Origin: Methylobacterium sp. DB0501
GTDB taxonomy: Bacteria; Pseudomonadota; Alphaproteobacteria; Rhizobiales; Beijerinckiaceae
DNA: 64,000 nt
Direction: 5' to 3'
Assembly (NCBI RefSeq): GCF_011043735.1
Contig: NZ_JAAKGV010000017.1
Span: 1 to 64,000 of the forward strand
Every line of letters starts with the position of its first letter. Positions within the stretch are counted from its first letter, which is position 1. Position numbers and translations under genes: made by a program. Shown piece after piece: positions 9,138 to 17,814 of the stretch. The notes beneath the pieces were generated by a model, which saw nothing but the letters and a program-made list of their open reading frames with translations, was not told where the DNA came from and searched no databases.

Positions 9138-10619
9138 TCAAGCCGCCCGCGCCGCCCCGTTCCCGGCCCGCCTGCCGAACACCACGCCGGAGGTGAGGCC
9201 CGAGCCGCCCGGATAGCCGTTGAAGAACACCCCGCCGACCATCTCGCCGCAGGCGTAGAGGCCGGGGATCGGGGCGCCGCTCTCGTGCAGCACCGCCCCG
9301 TTCTCGTCGACCTCGACGCCGCCATACGTGAAGGTGATGCCGCCGGTGACCGGATAGGCCTTGAACGGGCCGGCCTCGATCCGGCGCGCCCAGTTCGATT
9401 TCGGCAGCGCGAGGCCCGTCGTGCCGCGCCCGTCCTTCACGGTGGGATCGAAGGGGACGCTCTCGTCCACCGCCTCGTTGAAGGCCGCGATCGTCGCCCG
9501 CGCCTGCGCCTTGTCCTCCAGGCCGTCGAGGCGGTCGATCAGCGCGTCCAGGGTGTCGGCCTCGACGAAATGGGCGTCCTTGAACCGGTACTCGCTGTAG
9601 AGCAGCGGATCGACCGCGGCATCGAAGATCTGCCATGCGACATGGCCGGGCTGCTCCATGATGGCGCGCCCGAACTGGGCGTAGGTGTAATTGCGAAAAT
9701 CCTTGCCCTCGTCGACGAAACGCTCGCCGTTGGCGTTGAGCATCACGCCGAGGAAGTAGCAGATCTTGCGGTAATGCTTGCGCTCGAGATGCGGCAGCTC
9801 GAGGTTGCCGTAGGGCGGGGTGAACAGGTCCATCGGCGTGGCGTGGCAGCCGCCGTAGAAGCCGTGGCGCCGCGCGCCGAGGCGGAACGCCATGGCGAGC
9901 CCGTCGCCCTGGTTGTGCGGCGTGCCGCGCACCTTGGCCTCGTCCCAGCCCGAGCCGATGAACTCGGCGCGCATCGCCGCATTGGCCTCGAAGCCGCCGC
10001 AGCCGAGCACCACCGCCCGCGCCCGGATCTCCCCCGCGCTCGTACGCACGCCGCAGACCCGGCCGGCTTCGACGATCAGCGCCTCGGCGGCGCAATCGTA
10101 GCGGATCTCGCCGCCAAGCGCCGCGAAGGCGGCGCGCTCGGCCTCGGCGAGGCCGTGGCCCTCGCCCCGGGTCGCCAGCGTCAGGCCGCCCCAGAAGACG
10201 TGGCGCCCGTCCTTCTCGAAGGATTGGCGGGAATAGATCGGCTCGAACTTCACCCCGCGCGAGGCGAGCCAGCGCACGGCGTCGTAGCTCTCGGCGATCA
10301 ACGCCTGCTGCTCGCGGCTCAAGGGCCGGCCGTCGTTGAAGCCGAGGAGGTCCGCGGCGAAGCGCTCGGCCGGATAGGCGCCGAAATCGGTGTCGGGCAG
10401 CCGCGGGTCGTTCGGGTCTTCGAGCAGCGGCAGCAGGTCGTCGGCGCCGTCATAGACGAAGCGCATCGCCCCCGCCGTGTAGGCGGTGTTGCCGCCGGCG
10501 AGGTCCGGCCCGGCCTTCTCGATCACCAGGACCCGGCTTCCCCGCTCGCGTCCGGCGATGGCGGCGCTCATCGCGGCATTGCCGGATCCGACGACAACGA
10601 TGTCCCATTCGGTCTGCAT
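9138..10619 (-). CDS. tcuA: FAD-dependent tricarballylate dehydrogenase-like flavoprotein (TcuA / fumarate reductase family)
   Basis: A 493-residue flavoprotein of the succinate dehydrogenase/fumarate reductase flavoprotein family. The FAD dinucleotide fold starts at residue 6 (DIVVVGSGNAAMSAAIAG) and is followed by GGNTAYTAGAMR. Substrate-domain elements are NQGDGLAMA, CHATPMDLF and PVTGGITFTYGG, with the C-terminal GLYACGEMVGGVFFNGYPGG closing the FAD site. The GNTAYTAGAMR and GGCHATPMDL forms resemble TcuA, which oxidises tricarballylate to cis-aconitate. The ATG at 10619 has GGGGGAA upstream. A GntR regulator is divergent. No tcuB partner is visible in the window, so the physiological substrate is uncertain. 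Confidence 0.82.
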   Translation of the reverse strand: MQTEWDIVVVGSGNAAMSAAIAGRERGSRVLVIEKAGPDLAGGNTAYTAGAMRFVYDGADDLLPLLEDPNDPRLPDTDFGAYPAERFAADLLGFNDGRPLSREQQALIAESYDAVRWLASRGVKFEPIYSRQSFEKDGRHVFWGGLTLATRGEGHGLAEAERAAFAALGGEIRYDCAAEALIVEAGRVCGVRTSAGEIRARAVVLGCGGFEANAAMRAEFIGSGWDEAKVRGTPHNQGDGLAMAFRLGARRHGFYGGCHATPMDLFTPPYGNLELPHLERKHYRKICYFLGVMLNANGERFVDEGKDFRNYTYAQFGRAIMEQPGHVAWQIFDAAVDPLLYSEYRFKDAHFVEADTLDALIDRLDGLEDKAQARATIAAFNEAVDESVPFDPTVKDGRGTTGLALPKSNWARRIEAGPFKAYPVTGGITFTYGGVEVDENGAVLHESGAPIPGLYACGEMVGGVFFNGYPGGSGLTSGVVFGRRAGNGAARAA

Positions 10620-10640
10620 GGCGGTTCCCCCCGGCGCTGA

Positions 10641-10670
10641 TATGCCACTGTATGCGATTGTATGCAAGAT
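10641..10670. promoter_or_regulatory. Candidate GntR operator: 10-bp phased direct repeats
   Basis: TGTATGC occurs at 10649-10655 and again at 10659-10665, exactly one helical turn apart. The second copy sits in TTGTATGCAA, close to the TTGTATACAA-type sites of FCD-subgroup GntR regulators. It lies 30-46 bases upstream of the tcuA start, in the divergent spacer with the GntR gene. Confidence 0.5.
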
Positions 10671-10734
10671 TGCCGGCTTGTCGTGACGAGCGCCCTCGCG
10701 CACATCCCGGGCGGGCCGGAAGGATGCGGGCGGG

Positions 10735-11388
10735 ATGACGGAGCGGGGTTCGGGGGAGCAGCGTGGCGGCCAGAGCGCCTATGACCGGCTGCTCGGCGCC
10801 ATCGAGGAAGGTGAATTGCCCCCCGGCAGCCGCCTGCGCGAGGCGGAGCTGGCCGAGCGCTTCGCGATCAGCCGCACGCCGGTGCGGGAGGCCCTGGCGC
10901 GGCTGGAGGCCCAGGGGCTGGTGCGCCACGAGCCGCATCGCGGCGCCAGCGTGGCGCGGCTCGACTATGCCCAGGTCACCGAGCTCTACGACCTGCGCGA
11001 GGTGCTGGAGGGCACGGCGGCCCGCCTCGCGGCGATCCATGCCAGCGCGATCGAGGTCGAGATCCTGGAGGAGATGATCGAGCGCGACCGCGGGCTCGTC
11101 GGCGACGCCGCGGCGCTCGCGCGCACCAACCGCCTGTTTCACCGCCAGATCCATGCCTGCGCCCATAACCGCTTCCTGCAGGGCACGCTGGAGACGATGC
11201 GGCTCTCCCTGGTGCTCCTCTCCGGCACCACCCTGGCGCAAGCCGACCGGGCCGAGGCCTCGATCGACGAGCACGCGGCGATCGTGGCCCGCATCCGCGC
11301 CCATGACGGCGCCGGCGCCGAGGCGGCGGCGCGCACCCATATCCGGGCGGCCTTCAAGGCGCGGATCCGGCTGCATCAGGAGATGTGA
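10735..11388 (+). CDS. GntR-family transcriptional regulator (FCD/FadR subgroup)
   Basis: A 217-residue regulator. The N-terminal GntR winged helix covers residues 14-76, with LREAELAERFAISRTPVREALARLE as the recognition region and GLVRHEPHRGASVA as the wing. The C-terminal all-helical FCD domain begins with LYDLREVLEGTAARLAA and has the metal-ligand pattern NRLFHRQIHACAHN and later EHAAIVARI. It is divergent from the TcuA-like gene and therefore its probable regulator, responding to a carboxylate effector as is usual for FCD domains. Confidence 0.92.
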   Translation: MTERGSGEQRGGQSAYDRLLGAIEEGELPPGSRLREAELAERFAISRTPVREALARLEAQGLVRHEPHRGASVARLDYAQVTELYDLREVLEGTAARLAAIHASAIEVEILEEMIERDRGLVGDAAALARTNRLFHRQIHACAHNRFLQGTLETMRLSLVLLSGTTLAQADRAEASIDEHAAIVARIRAHDGAGAEAAARTHIRAAFKARIRLHQEM

Positions 11389-11484
11389 GATCGGTCCCGG
11401 CGAGGGTCCGGTCCTGGCCCCGCCGTTGCATTCCCGGTCGGATCGTGGCTGGGTCCGCCTCGCTCTCGAACCTCAGGAACACGC

Positions 11485-12894
11485 GTGCGCCATGGCATGG
11501 ACGGGCCCGTCACGCGCGATCGGCGCAACTCGGCCGTGAACACCCGGCCGCAAACCCCGCTCGACCCGCGCATCGGCGCGCTCCTCGCCGAGATCGCGGA
11601 CCAGGACGGCGCCCCCTTGCGGCGCGACGGCCGGCCCCTCTCCTTGCGCGGGGCAGTCTTGAGCCGCGACCACCTCGCACCGCTCGCCGGCGGCGCCGGC
11701 TGGTGGGACGCGGAGCGGCAGGGCCTGAACCTGGCCGGGGCCGAGATCCCGGGCAGCGACCTCGAACAGGCCGACCTCACCGGCGCCATCCTGAAGCGGG
11801 CGCGGCTCTCGGGCGCGCTCGCCCGCTCGGCCGACTTCACCGGGGCGCTGATCGAGGAGGCGGATTTCGGCAAGGCCGATCTCAGCGGCGCCCGCTTCGT
11901 CGGCGTCGCCGGCGGCCAGGCCGACTTCACCGAGGCGATGCTGGAGGATGCGAATTTTCGCGACGGCTCCTTACGCTTCGCCCGCCTGCCCCGCAGCCTG
12001 CTCGACGGCGCCGACTTCTCCGGCGCCGACCTGTGGGGCGCCGACTTCACCGGGGCGGATGCCGACTACACCACGTTCCGCGGCGCCCGCCTCGACGAGG
12101 TGAACCTGTCGGACACCAACCTCACCCACGCCGATTTCGAGGGCGCGAGCCTGGCCAAGGCGCGGCTCACCGGCTCGCGCCTGCGCAGCGCCGTGCTCAC
12201 CGGGGCCAAGCTCGACGGGGCGGACTTGTCGGGCGCCGACCTCTCGGCCGCGACCCTGGTGCGGCTCGACCTCTCCTCCTGCGGCCTGCGCCACGCGCGC
12301 TTTGCCGGCGCCTGGCTCAACGGCACCCGGTTTCGCGCCGCCCAGATCGGCGAGGCGGTGGGCGAGGAGGTGGCCGGCGAGTACGAGGCCGCGAAGGCGA
12401 GCTATCTCGCGCTGGAGCAGAACTTCCAGAGCATCGGCAGCCACGACGAGGCCGGCTGGGCCTATCGCCGCCGGAGGCGGATGGGCCGCCTCCATGCCGG
12501 CGCCCTGTTCCGCGCCGCCTGGGGCGACCGCGACCGCAAGGGCATCCTTCGCCACGGCTACCGCTGGCTCGCCGACCATTTCGTCGAATGGCTGTGCGAT
12601 TACGGCGAGAGCCTGTCGCGGCTGTTTCGCGCCTTCGCGATCCTGATCGTGGTGTTCGGCGGGCTCTACGGCCTGACCGGCGGGCTGATCCCGGAGGGCG
12701 GCACGGCGGCGACCTACAACCTCCTCGATCTCATGAGCTACAGCGCCCTCAACATGATGACGGCGAACCCGCCGGAGATCGGCATCAAGCCGGTCGGCCG
12801 GGTCACCAACCTGCTCGTCGGGGTCCAGGGGGGGACTGGGATCGTGCTGATGGGGCTGTTCGGGTTCGTACTGGGGAACCGGTTGCGGCGATAG
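11485..12894 (+). CDS. Pentapeptide-repeat protein with C-terminal two-helix pore-like membrane domain
   Basis: A 469-residue protein. After a variable N-terminus, residues about 75-290 form a long run of pentapeptide repeats of the A(D/N)LXX type (ADLTGAILKRARLSG, ADFSGADLWGADFTG, ADLSGADLSAATL). A basic linker (YRRRRRMGRLH) follows, then two hydrophobic helices (FRAFAILIVVFGGLYGLTGG and VQGGTGIVLMGLFGFVLG) that flank YSALNMMTANPPEIG. The helix-loop-helix resembles the pore unit of pentapeptide-linked ion-channel domains, but the K+ filter TVGYG is absent. The start could also be the ATG at 11497. Function is unknown; an ion-conducting or sensory membrane protein is one reading. Confidence 0.85.
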   Translation: MRHGMDGPVTRDRRNSAVNTRPQTPLDPRIGALLAEIADQDGAPLRRDGRPLSLRGAVLSRDHLAPLAGGAGWWDAERQGLNLAGAEIPGSDLEQADLTGAILKRARLSGALARSADFTGALIEEADFGKADLSGARFVGVAGGQADFTEAMLEDANFRDGSLRFARLPRSLLDGADFSGADLWGADFTGADADYTTFRGARLDEVNLSDTNLTHADFEGASLAKARLTGSRLRSAVLTGAKLDGADLSGADLSAATLVRLDLSSCGLRHARFAGAWLNGTRFRAAQIGEAVGEEVAGEYEAAKASYLALEQNFQSIGSHDEAGWAYRRRRRMGRLHAGALFRAAWGDRDRKGILRHGYRWLADHFVEWLCDYGESLSRLFRAFAILIVVFGGLYGLTGGLIPEGGTAATYNLLDLMSYSALNMMTANPPEIGIKPVGRVTNLLVGVQGGTGIVLMGLFGFVLGNRLRR

Positions 12895-12936
12895 CGATCA
12901 GGATTGTTCAACCGAACAGTCCTGCCACCCTCCACG

Positions 12937-12977
12937 TCATCCCGGGTCCTCGCCTGCGGCGAGCCTCGGGACGACGT
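12937..12977. terminator. Imperfect hairpin between convergent genes
   Basis: TCATCCCGGGTCCTCGCC faces GGCGAGCCTCGGGACGA around a three-base loop, with one bulge and two mismatches. It lies between the convergent pentapeptide and ABC ATPase genes and could terminate either. No clear T tract is seen. Confidence 0.45.
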
Positions 12978-13002
12978 CGGGAGATGGCGAGTTCGGTCCT
13001 CT

Positions 13003-13779
13003 TCAGGACGCGGCTTTGTGACCCGTGGGACTTACTCCTGCCCCCACCAGCTCCTCCCGGATCACCTGCGTCATCGCCTTCAGCTCCGGCGCCGCCCGGT
13101 CGCGCGGCTGGGCCGCCGCGATCCGGTGGGCGGCGACGATCCGGCCCGGGCTGCCGGCCAGCACCACGACCCGGTCGGCGAGGTAGACCGCCTCCTCGAT
13201 GTCGTGGGTGACGAACAGGACCGTCTGGCCCGAGGCGCGGCAGAGCCCGGCGAGCGCGTCCTGGAGGCTTTCACGAGTCAGCGCGTCGAGGGCCGAGAAC
13301 GGCTCGTCCATCAGGAGCACGTGCGGTTCGACCGCGAGCGCGCGGGCGAGCGACACCCGCTGCCGCTGGCCGCCGGAGAGCTGGAACGGCCAGCGCCCGG
13401 CGAGATCCGCGAGGCCGACCCGCTCCAGCGCCGCGAGCGCCCGCCGGCGCCGCTCGGCCCGGGGCAGACGCAGCTTCTCGAGCCCGAAGGCGACGTTGTC
13501 GAGGACCCTGCGCCAGGGCAGCAGGCGCGAATCCTGGAACACCAGGGCGACCGCCCGGCGGCCCGCCTCGGGCTCGCTGACCGAGACCGTGCCGGCGCTC
13601 GGCCGCACCAGATCGGCGATGACGCGCAAGAGCGTCGACTTTCCGACGCCCGAAGCGCCGACGATCGCCAGGAACTCGCCGGGCTCGATGTCGAGGTCGA
13701 GACCCGACAGCACCGTGGTGCGGCTGCCGTCGCGGGTGAAGGTGAGGGCGAGGCCCTGGATCGCGATCAGGCCCGCCAT
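13003..13779 (-). CDS. ABC transporter ATP-binding protein (SsuB/TauB/NrtD type)
   Basis: A 258-residue ATPase with Walker A GASGVGKS, Q-loop FQDSRLLPWRRV, signature LSGGQRQR, Walker B VLLMDEPFSALDALTR and switch TVLFVTHDIEEAVYLADRVVVL. DSRLLPW and FSALDALTR are hallmarks of the nitrate/sulfonate/taurine uptake family. The ATG at 13779 overlaps the end of the permease gene by 13 bases, so the two are translationally coupled. It is the last gene of a binding protein - permease - ATPase operon on the minus strand. Confidence 0.94.
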   Translation of the reverse strand: MAGLIAIQGLALTFTRDGSRTTVLSGLDLDIEPGEFLAIVGASGVGKSTLLRVIADLVRPSAGTVSVSEPEAGRRAVALVFQDSRLLPWRRVLDNVAFGLEKLRLPRAERRRRALAALERVGLADLAGRWPFQLSGGQRQRVSLARALAVEPHVLLMDEPFSALDALTRESLQDALAGLCRASGQTVLFVTHDIEEAVYLADRVVVLAGSPGRIVAAHRIAAAQPRDRAAPELKAMTQVIREELVGAGVSPTGHKAAS

Positions 13780-14522
13780 CGGAGGATCCAGCGTTGGAGG
13801 GCGGTGAAGCCGGCATCGAACACGCCGTAGAGCAGCGCCATGGTGAGCATGTAGACGACCACGATGTCGGTCGCGAGCAGCGTCGAGGCCTGCATCATCC
13901 GCTGGCCGAGCCCCGCAACGCCGAAGATCTCGGCGGCCACCACCGCCATCCAGGCCTGCCCGATGGCGGTGCGCACGCCCACGAGAATCCCCGGCATCGC
14001 CGCCGGCCACACCACCGTGACCAGCCGCTCGGGCGCCGAGCGGAAGCCGAAGGCGGCGGCGAGCTCGATCAGGTCGCGGTCGACGCCGCGGATCGCCCCG
14101 TGGCTCGCGAAATAGACGATCCAGAACACCCCGATCGCGACGATGAACAGGGCCGCCTCCGGGCTGACCCCGAACCAGATGATCGCGAACGGCACCCAGG
14201 CGAGGCCCGGCACCGGGCGCAACACCCGCACCACCCAGGCGGTCAGCCCTTCCGCGGTGCGCGACATCCCCGTCAGCGTCCCGGCCGCGATGCCGAGCCC
14301 GACGCCGAGGGCGAGGCCCGCCAGATAATGCCCGAGGCTCCCCGTCACCGCCGCCAGCCACTGGCCGGAGCGCAGCTCGCGCAGGAAGGCCTCCGGCAGC
14401 ACCGAGGGCGGCGGCAGGAAGGCCGGGTTGACGAGGCCGAGCCGCGGCACGGCCTCCCACAGGGCGAAGAAGGCGGCAAGCCCCACGAGCGGGAGCAAGG
14501 CCGCCGCGGGGCGGGATCGCAT
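13767..14522 (-). CDS. ABC transporter permease (SsuC/TauC type)
   Basis: A 251-residue inner-membrane permease with about six hydrophobic segments, beginning ALLPLVGLAAFFALWEAVP. The family motif LRPVPGLAWVPFAIIWFGV is present, and the coupling loop reads IELAAAFGFRSAPERLVTVVWPAAMPGILVGVRTA with the conserved A and G. It ends inside the ATPase gene and starts 15 bases after the binding-protein gene. Ligand class (sulfonate, taurine, nitrate or similar) cannot be set from the permease. Confidence 0.93.
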   Translation of the reverse strand: MRSRPAAALLPLVGLAAFFALWEAVPRLGLVNPAFLPPPSVLPEAFLRELRSGQWLAAVTGSLGHYLAGLALGVGLGIAAGTLTGMSRTAEGLTAWVVRVLRPVPGLAWVPFAIIWFGVSPEAALFIVAIGVFWIVYFASHGAIRGVDRDLIELAAAFGFRSAPERLVTVVWPAAMPGILVGVRTAIGQAWMAVVAAEIFGVAGLGQRMMQASTLLATDIVVVYMLTMALLYGVFDAGFTALQRWILRWRA

Positions 14523-14536
14523 CGGTGGGCTTCGTT

Positions 14537-15574
14537 CTATTTGCCGGCGACCGCGCGCTCGTAGAAGCGCGGCTCGAACAGCCCATCGAGGGGCACCTCG
14601 CGGTCGAGCGCGCCGATCTTCACCTGGTAGCGCTGCATCGCCGCCGTCGGCTCGACGATCGGGCGCGGATCGGCGGTGAAGTGCGTCGCCGGCGAGGCCA
14701 GCGACCGGCGGATGGTGGCGGTGTCGACGAGGCCCTTGCCGAGCGCCGCCTCGATGATCGGCGCGGCGCGGTCCGGCTCGCGGCCGATCAGGGCGACCGC
14801 CCGCACGATCCCGGTCACGATCGCCTGCACGGCCTCGGGCTCCTTGTCGAGGAGAGCGCGCGTGACGGCCACGACGGTGCCGGGCTGGTTGGGGAACATC
14901 TCGCCGCCGAGCGCCATCAGGCGGATCGCCGGGTTGCGGCCGGTGACGATCGAGACCGCGGGCTCGCGCAGGATGCCGCCCTCGACCGCGCCGGCGAGGA
15001 TCGCCTGCTGGGTCGCGTCGATCCCCATCGAGACGATCGTCACGTCCTTCGGGTCGACCTTCGTCACCTCCCACAGCCAGTGCTGCAGGGTGGTGTTGGG
15101 CACCGAGCCGAGGGGCTGGGTCGCGAGCCGCGCCGGGGTGCCGGTGGACTCGCGGTAGCGCATGAATATCTCGGCCGGGGCGACGCCCTTCTCGGCGAAG
15201 CGGGCGAGCTTGGGGCCGGCGACGACGACGTTCTCCTCGACCGAGGTGGCGGCCACCACCTTCACGTCGATCCCCTTGGAGCGCGCGACGCCGAGCGGCG
15301 CGACGCCGGCGACGTAGACGTCGAGCGTGCCCGAGGCGAGCGCCTGGATCATGTTCGGGCCGGACTCGAAGGTGGTGATGCCGAGCGACAGCCCGGCCTG
15401 TTTCAGCCAGCCTTCCTTCTCGGCCACATAGATCGGCGCGGCGGCGAGGATCGGGATGACGCCGACCCGCAGCGGCGCGGAGCGCCCCTGTGCCAGAGCC
15501 CGGCCGCCACCCAGAGCGGCGCTGGCCGCCAGGACCGGGGCTGCCCCGAGGATGCTGCGTCGCGTGATGGTCAT
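14537..15574 (-). CDS. ABC transporter substrate-binding protein (SsuA/TauA/NrtA-like), Tat-exported
   Basis: A 345-residue binding protein with a twin-arginine signal (MTITRRSILGAAPVLAAS, cleavage near ALAQG). The NMT1/SsuA fold is seen in APIYVAEKEGWLKQAGL, GPNMIQALASGTLDVYVAGVAP and GTVVAVTRALLDKEPEAV. It delivers the ligand to the adjacent permease/ATPase pair. This fold binds sulfonates, taurine, nitrate, bicarbonate or pyrimidine precursors; I cannot choose among them. An inverted repeat about 100 bases upstream may be its control site. Confidence 0.9.
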   Translation of the reverse strand: MTITRRSILGAAPVLAASAALGGGRALAQGRSAPLRVGVIPILAAAPIYVAEKEGWLKQAGLSLGITTFESGPNMIQALASGTLDVYVAGVAPLGVARSKGIDVKVVAATSVEENVVVAGPKLARFAEKGVAPAEIFMRYRESTGTPARLATQPLGSVPNTTLQHWLWEVTKVDPKDVTIVSMGIDATQQAILAGAVEGGILREPAVSIVTGRNPAIRLMALGGEMFPNQPGTVVAVTRALLDKEPEAVQAIVTGIVRAVALIGREPDRAAPIIEAALGKGLVDTATIRRSLASPATHFTADPRPIVEPTAAMQRYQVKIGALDREVPLDGLFEPRFYERAVAGK

Positions 15575-15639
15575 GGCCGGCCGTTCGTCGGGAGAAGTCG
15601 CGTCCGCTTAGGGCATTCTCCTGCCGCGGTGCAAGAATG

Positions 15640-15705
15640 GCGCGGATATAAGAAAAACGATCTTTCATATACCCGTGTGATAGCAAAATATTCTTCTATC
15701 ACGGC
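15640..15705 (-). promoter_or_regulatory. AT-rich upstream region with inverted repeats
   Basis: GTGATAG (15677-15683) and CTATCAC (15696-15702) form a perfect 7-bp inverted repeat with a 12-base spacer. Just downstream toward the gene, TATAAGAAA and TTTCATATA form a second, one-mismatch inverted repeat. This AT-rich block lies about 70-130 bases before the substrate-binding-protein start and is the likely promoter/operator of that operon. Confidence 0.5.
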
Positions 15706-15883
15706 GTGACGGAGAAGATTGTGCGGTCGGCGCGCGGTCGCGTCCGGCATCCCGTCCTGGCATGATCAGTCCGGTTTTTCGGCCGGCACGGTCGCGCGTC
15801 CGCGGTCCGGCCTCGTCTCGCATGGCCTTCCATTCCGACCCTGTGCTCGACGTGATCCGGTTTCGCCCCCGACGATGCCGGGC

Positions 15884-16207
15884 TCACCCACGCGGCGCCA
15901 GCACGATCACGGCCGCCCCGGCAAGGCACAGCACCGCCCCGGCGCAATCGAACCGGTCCGGCCGCTGCCCTTCCGCGCCCCACAGCCAGAGCAGCGAGGC
16001 CGCGATGTAGATGCCGCCATAGGCCGCGAAGGCGCGGCCGGCGGCGTCCGATTCGACGAGGGCCAGCAGGAACGCGAAGGCACCGAGCGCCAGGATGCCC
16101 GGCACCAGCCAGAAGGCCGAGGCGCCGAGCCGCCACCAGGCCCAGACCGAGAAGCATCCGGCGATCTCGGCGAGCGCGGCGGCGGCGTAGAGGAGGAAAG
16201 TCGGCAT
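15884..16207 (-). CDS. YnfA family (UPF0060) small membrane protein
   Basis: A 107-residue integral membrane protein with four hydrophobic helices: MPTFLLYAAAALAEIAGCFS, AFWLVPGILALGAFAFLLALV, AYGGIYIAASLLWLWG and FDCAGAVLCLAGAAVIVLAP. The motifs AEIAGCF near the start, AAYGGIYI in the middle and DCAGA near the end are diagnostic of the UPF0060/YnfA family, a relative of the small multidrug resistance family. Length matches the family. I chose the ATG at 16207 because the conserved protein starts exactly there. Substrate is not known. Confidence 0.93.
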   Translation of the reverse strand: MPTFLLYAAAALAEIAGCFSVWAWWRLGASAFWLVPGILALGAFAFLLALVESDAAGRAFAAYGGIYIAASLLWLWGAEGQRPDRFDCAGAVLCLAGAAVIVLAPRG

Positions 16208-16473
16208 GGCGCCGCTTCTCCCACGCCATGCCCCGACGAGAAAGGTCAGGCTCGCCGCTTCATCAAGGCCGGCCATGGGACAGGATGGGCGTCTCCAGGC
16301 CCTGGCCCACGATCGTCCCACCCCCGCCCATCCCATATCCCGAACCTCTGGCAGGCGCCCGAACAAGCTATTGGACAGGACGCCACCACACCCCCATGAT
16401 CCCGCCCGCGGCGAGGCCCCCGACGCCTATCTCCAGAGGGGTCCGCCTGCGTGGGAAGTCAGGGAGGACACCG

Positions 16474-17814
16474 ATGGCAGGGACGGGTCGTGCCGGGAAC
16501 GTCACGCGGCGCGAGGCGCTGATCGGCGCGAGTGCCGCCGCGGGGAGCCTGATGCTGCCGGGCGGGCACGCCTGGGCACAGGGGGCGAAACCCGCCGAGC
16601 TGAAGGTCGGCATCGCCACCTACCTGTCGGGCCCGGCCAGCGTGTTCGGCGTGCCCGGCCGACAGACCGCCGAGATGCTGTTCGACGAGATCAACGCCGC
16701 CGGCGGGATCGCCGGGATCAAGGTGCGGCCGATCTTCGTCGACGAGGGGCCGGGCGTCGACCACGTGGTCGGCGAGTACCGCCGCCTGGTGCAGTCGGAG
16801 GGCGTGCACCTGATCTTCGCGGCGATCTCCTCGGCCGATTGCATCGCCTGCGCGCCGCTCGCCGACGAGCTGAAGCGCCCGACCCTTTTGTGGGATTGCG
16901 GCACCCAGCGCATCTTCGAGGACAACCGCTACGGTTACGCCTTCCGCACCCAGGCCAACGCCACGCCGGAGATTCTCTCCGCGCTCCTCTACCTGCTGAA
17001 GGTCAAGCCCGACTTCAAGTCGATCGCGGTGATCAACCAGGATTACGCCTGGGGCCGCGACTCCTGGGACATTTTCCGGACCGCGATGAACACCCTGAAG
17101 CCCGGGGTGAAGGTCTCGGCCGAGCTGTTCCCGCGCTTCGGCGCCACCGATTTCTCGACCGAGATCACCCGCGTCCTGGCCCTGCGGCCCGACGTAGTCC
17201 TCTCGACCTCCTGGGGCGGCGACCTCGACGCGCTGATCCGCCAGGCCTCGGACCGCAAGCTGTTCGAGCGCGCGACCTTCGTGATGCCGCTCGCCGAATC
17301 CTCGCTCCAGCGCGTCGGCAAGGCGCTGCCCGCCGGCCACATCGTCGGGGCGCGCGGCGACCACTGGTTCCTGCACCCCTCGCCGGCCGATCCGGAGCGG
17401 CTGAAGCGCTTCAGCGACACCTACAAGGCCAAGTACAATGCCTGGCCGATCTATCCGTGCTTCCACATGGCGCAGGCCGTCTCGGCGATGAAGGCCGGCA
17501 TCGAGAAGGCGGTGGCGGCGAAAAGCGGCGGCTGGCCGACCGATGCGGAGCTGGCGGCCGCCTTCAAGGGCCTCGAATTCCCCTCGCCCACCGCCAGCGT
17601 GCGCATCCGGGAGGACGGCCAGGGCCTCGAGAACCAGCTGATCGGCACGACGCTGCATTCCGAGAAGTACCCGTTCCCGGTGCTCACCGACATGATCGTC
17701 TTCCCGGCCGAGTCCGTGACGACGCCGGTCGGCCAGAAGAGCGCCGATTGGCTCAAGACGCTGACCCCCGACATGGTGGCGAACCTCCCGCAGGCGCAGG
17801 CCTTCAAGAGCTGA
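16474..17814 (+). CDS. ABC transporter substrate-binding protein, branched-chain amino acid type
   Basis: A 446-residue periplasmic binding protein with a Tat-like signal (TRREALIGASAAAGSLMLPG, cleavage after HAWA). The type I periplasmic-binding fold is clear: LKVGIATYLSGPASVFGVPG, QTAEMLFDEINAAGGIAGIK and SIAVINQDYAWGRDSW. I chose the ATG at 16474 because GGGAGG lies seven bases upstream and it starts just before the signal. It is the first gene of a complete LivKHMGF-type operon. Ligands of this family include amino acids, amides and urea; this one is unknown. Confidence 0.93.
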   Translation: MAGTGRAGNVTRREALIGASAAAGSLMLPGGHAWAQGAKPAELKVGIATYLSGPASVFGVPGRQTAEMLFDEINAAGGIAGIKVRPIFVDEGPGVDHVVGEYRRLVQSEGVHLIFAAISSADCIACAPLADELKRPTLLWDCGTQRIFEDNRYGYAFRTQANATPEILSALLYLLKVKPDFKSIAVINQDYAWGRDSWDIFRTAMNTLKPGVKVSAELFPRFGATDFSTEITRVLALRPDVVLSTSWGGDLDALIRQASDRKLFERATFVMPLAESSLQRVGKALPAGHIVGARGDHWFLHPSPADPERLKRFSDTYKAKYNAWPIYPCFHMAQAVSAMKAGIEKAVAAKSGGWPTDAELAAAFKGLEFPSPTASVRIREDGQGLENQLIGTTLHSEKYPFPVLTDMIVFPAESVTTPVGQKSADWLKTLTPDMVANLPQAQAFKS

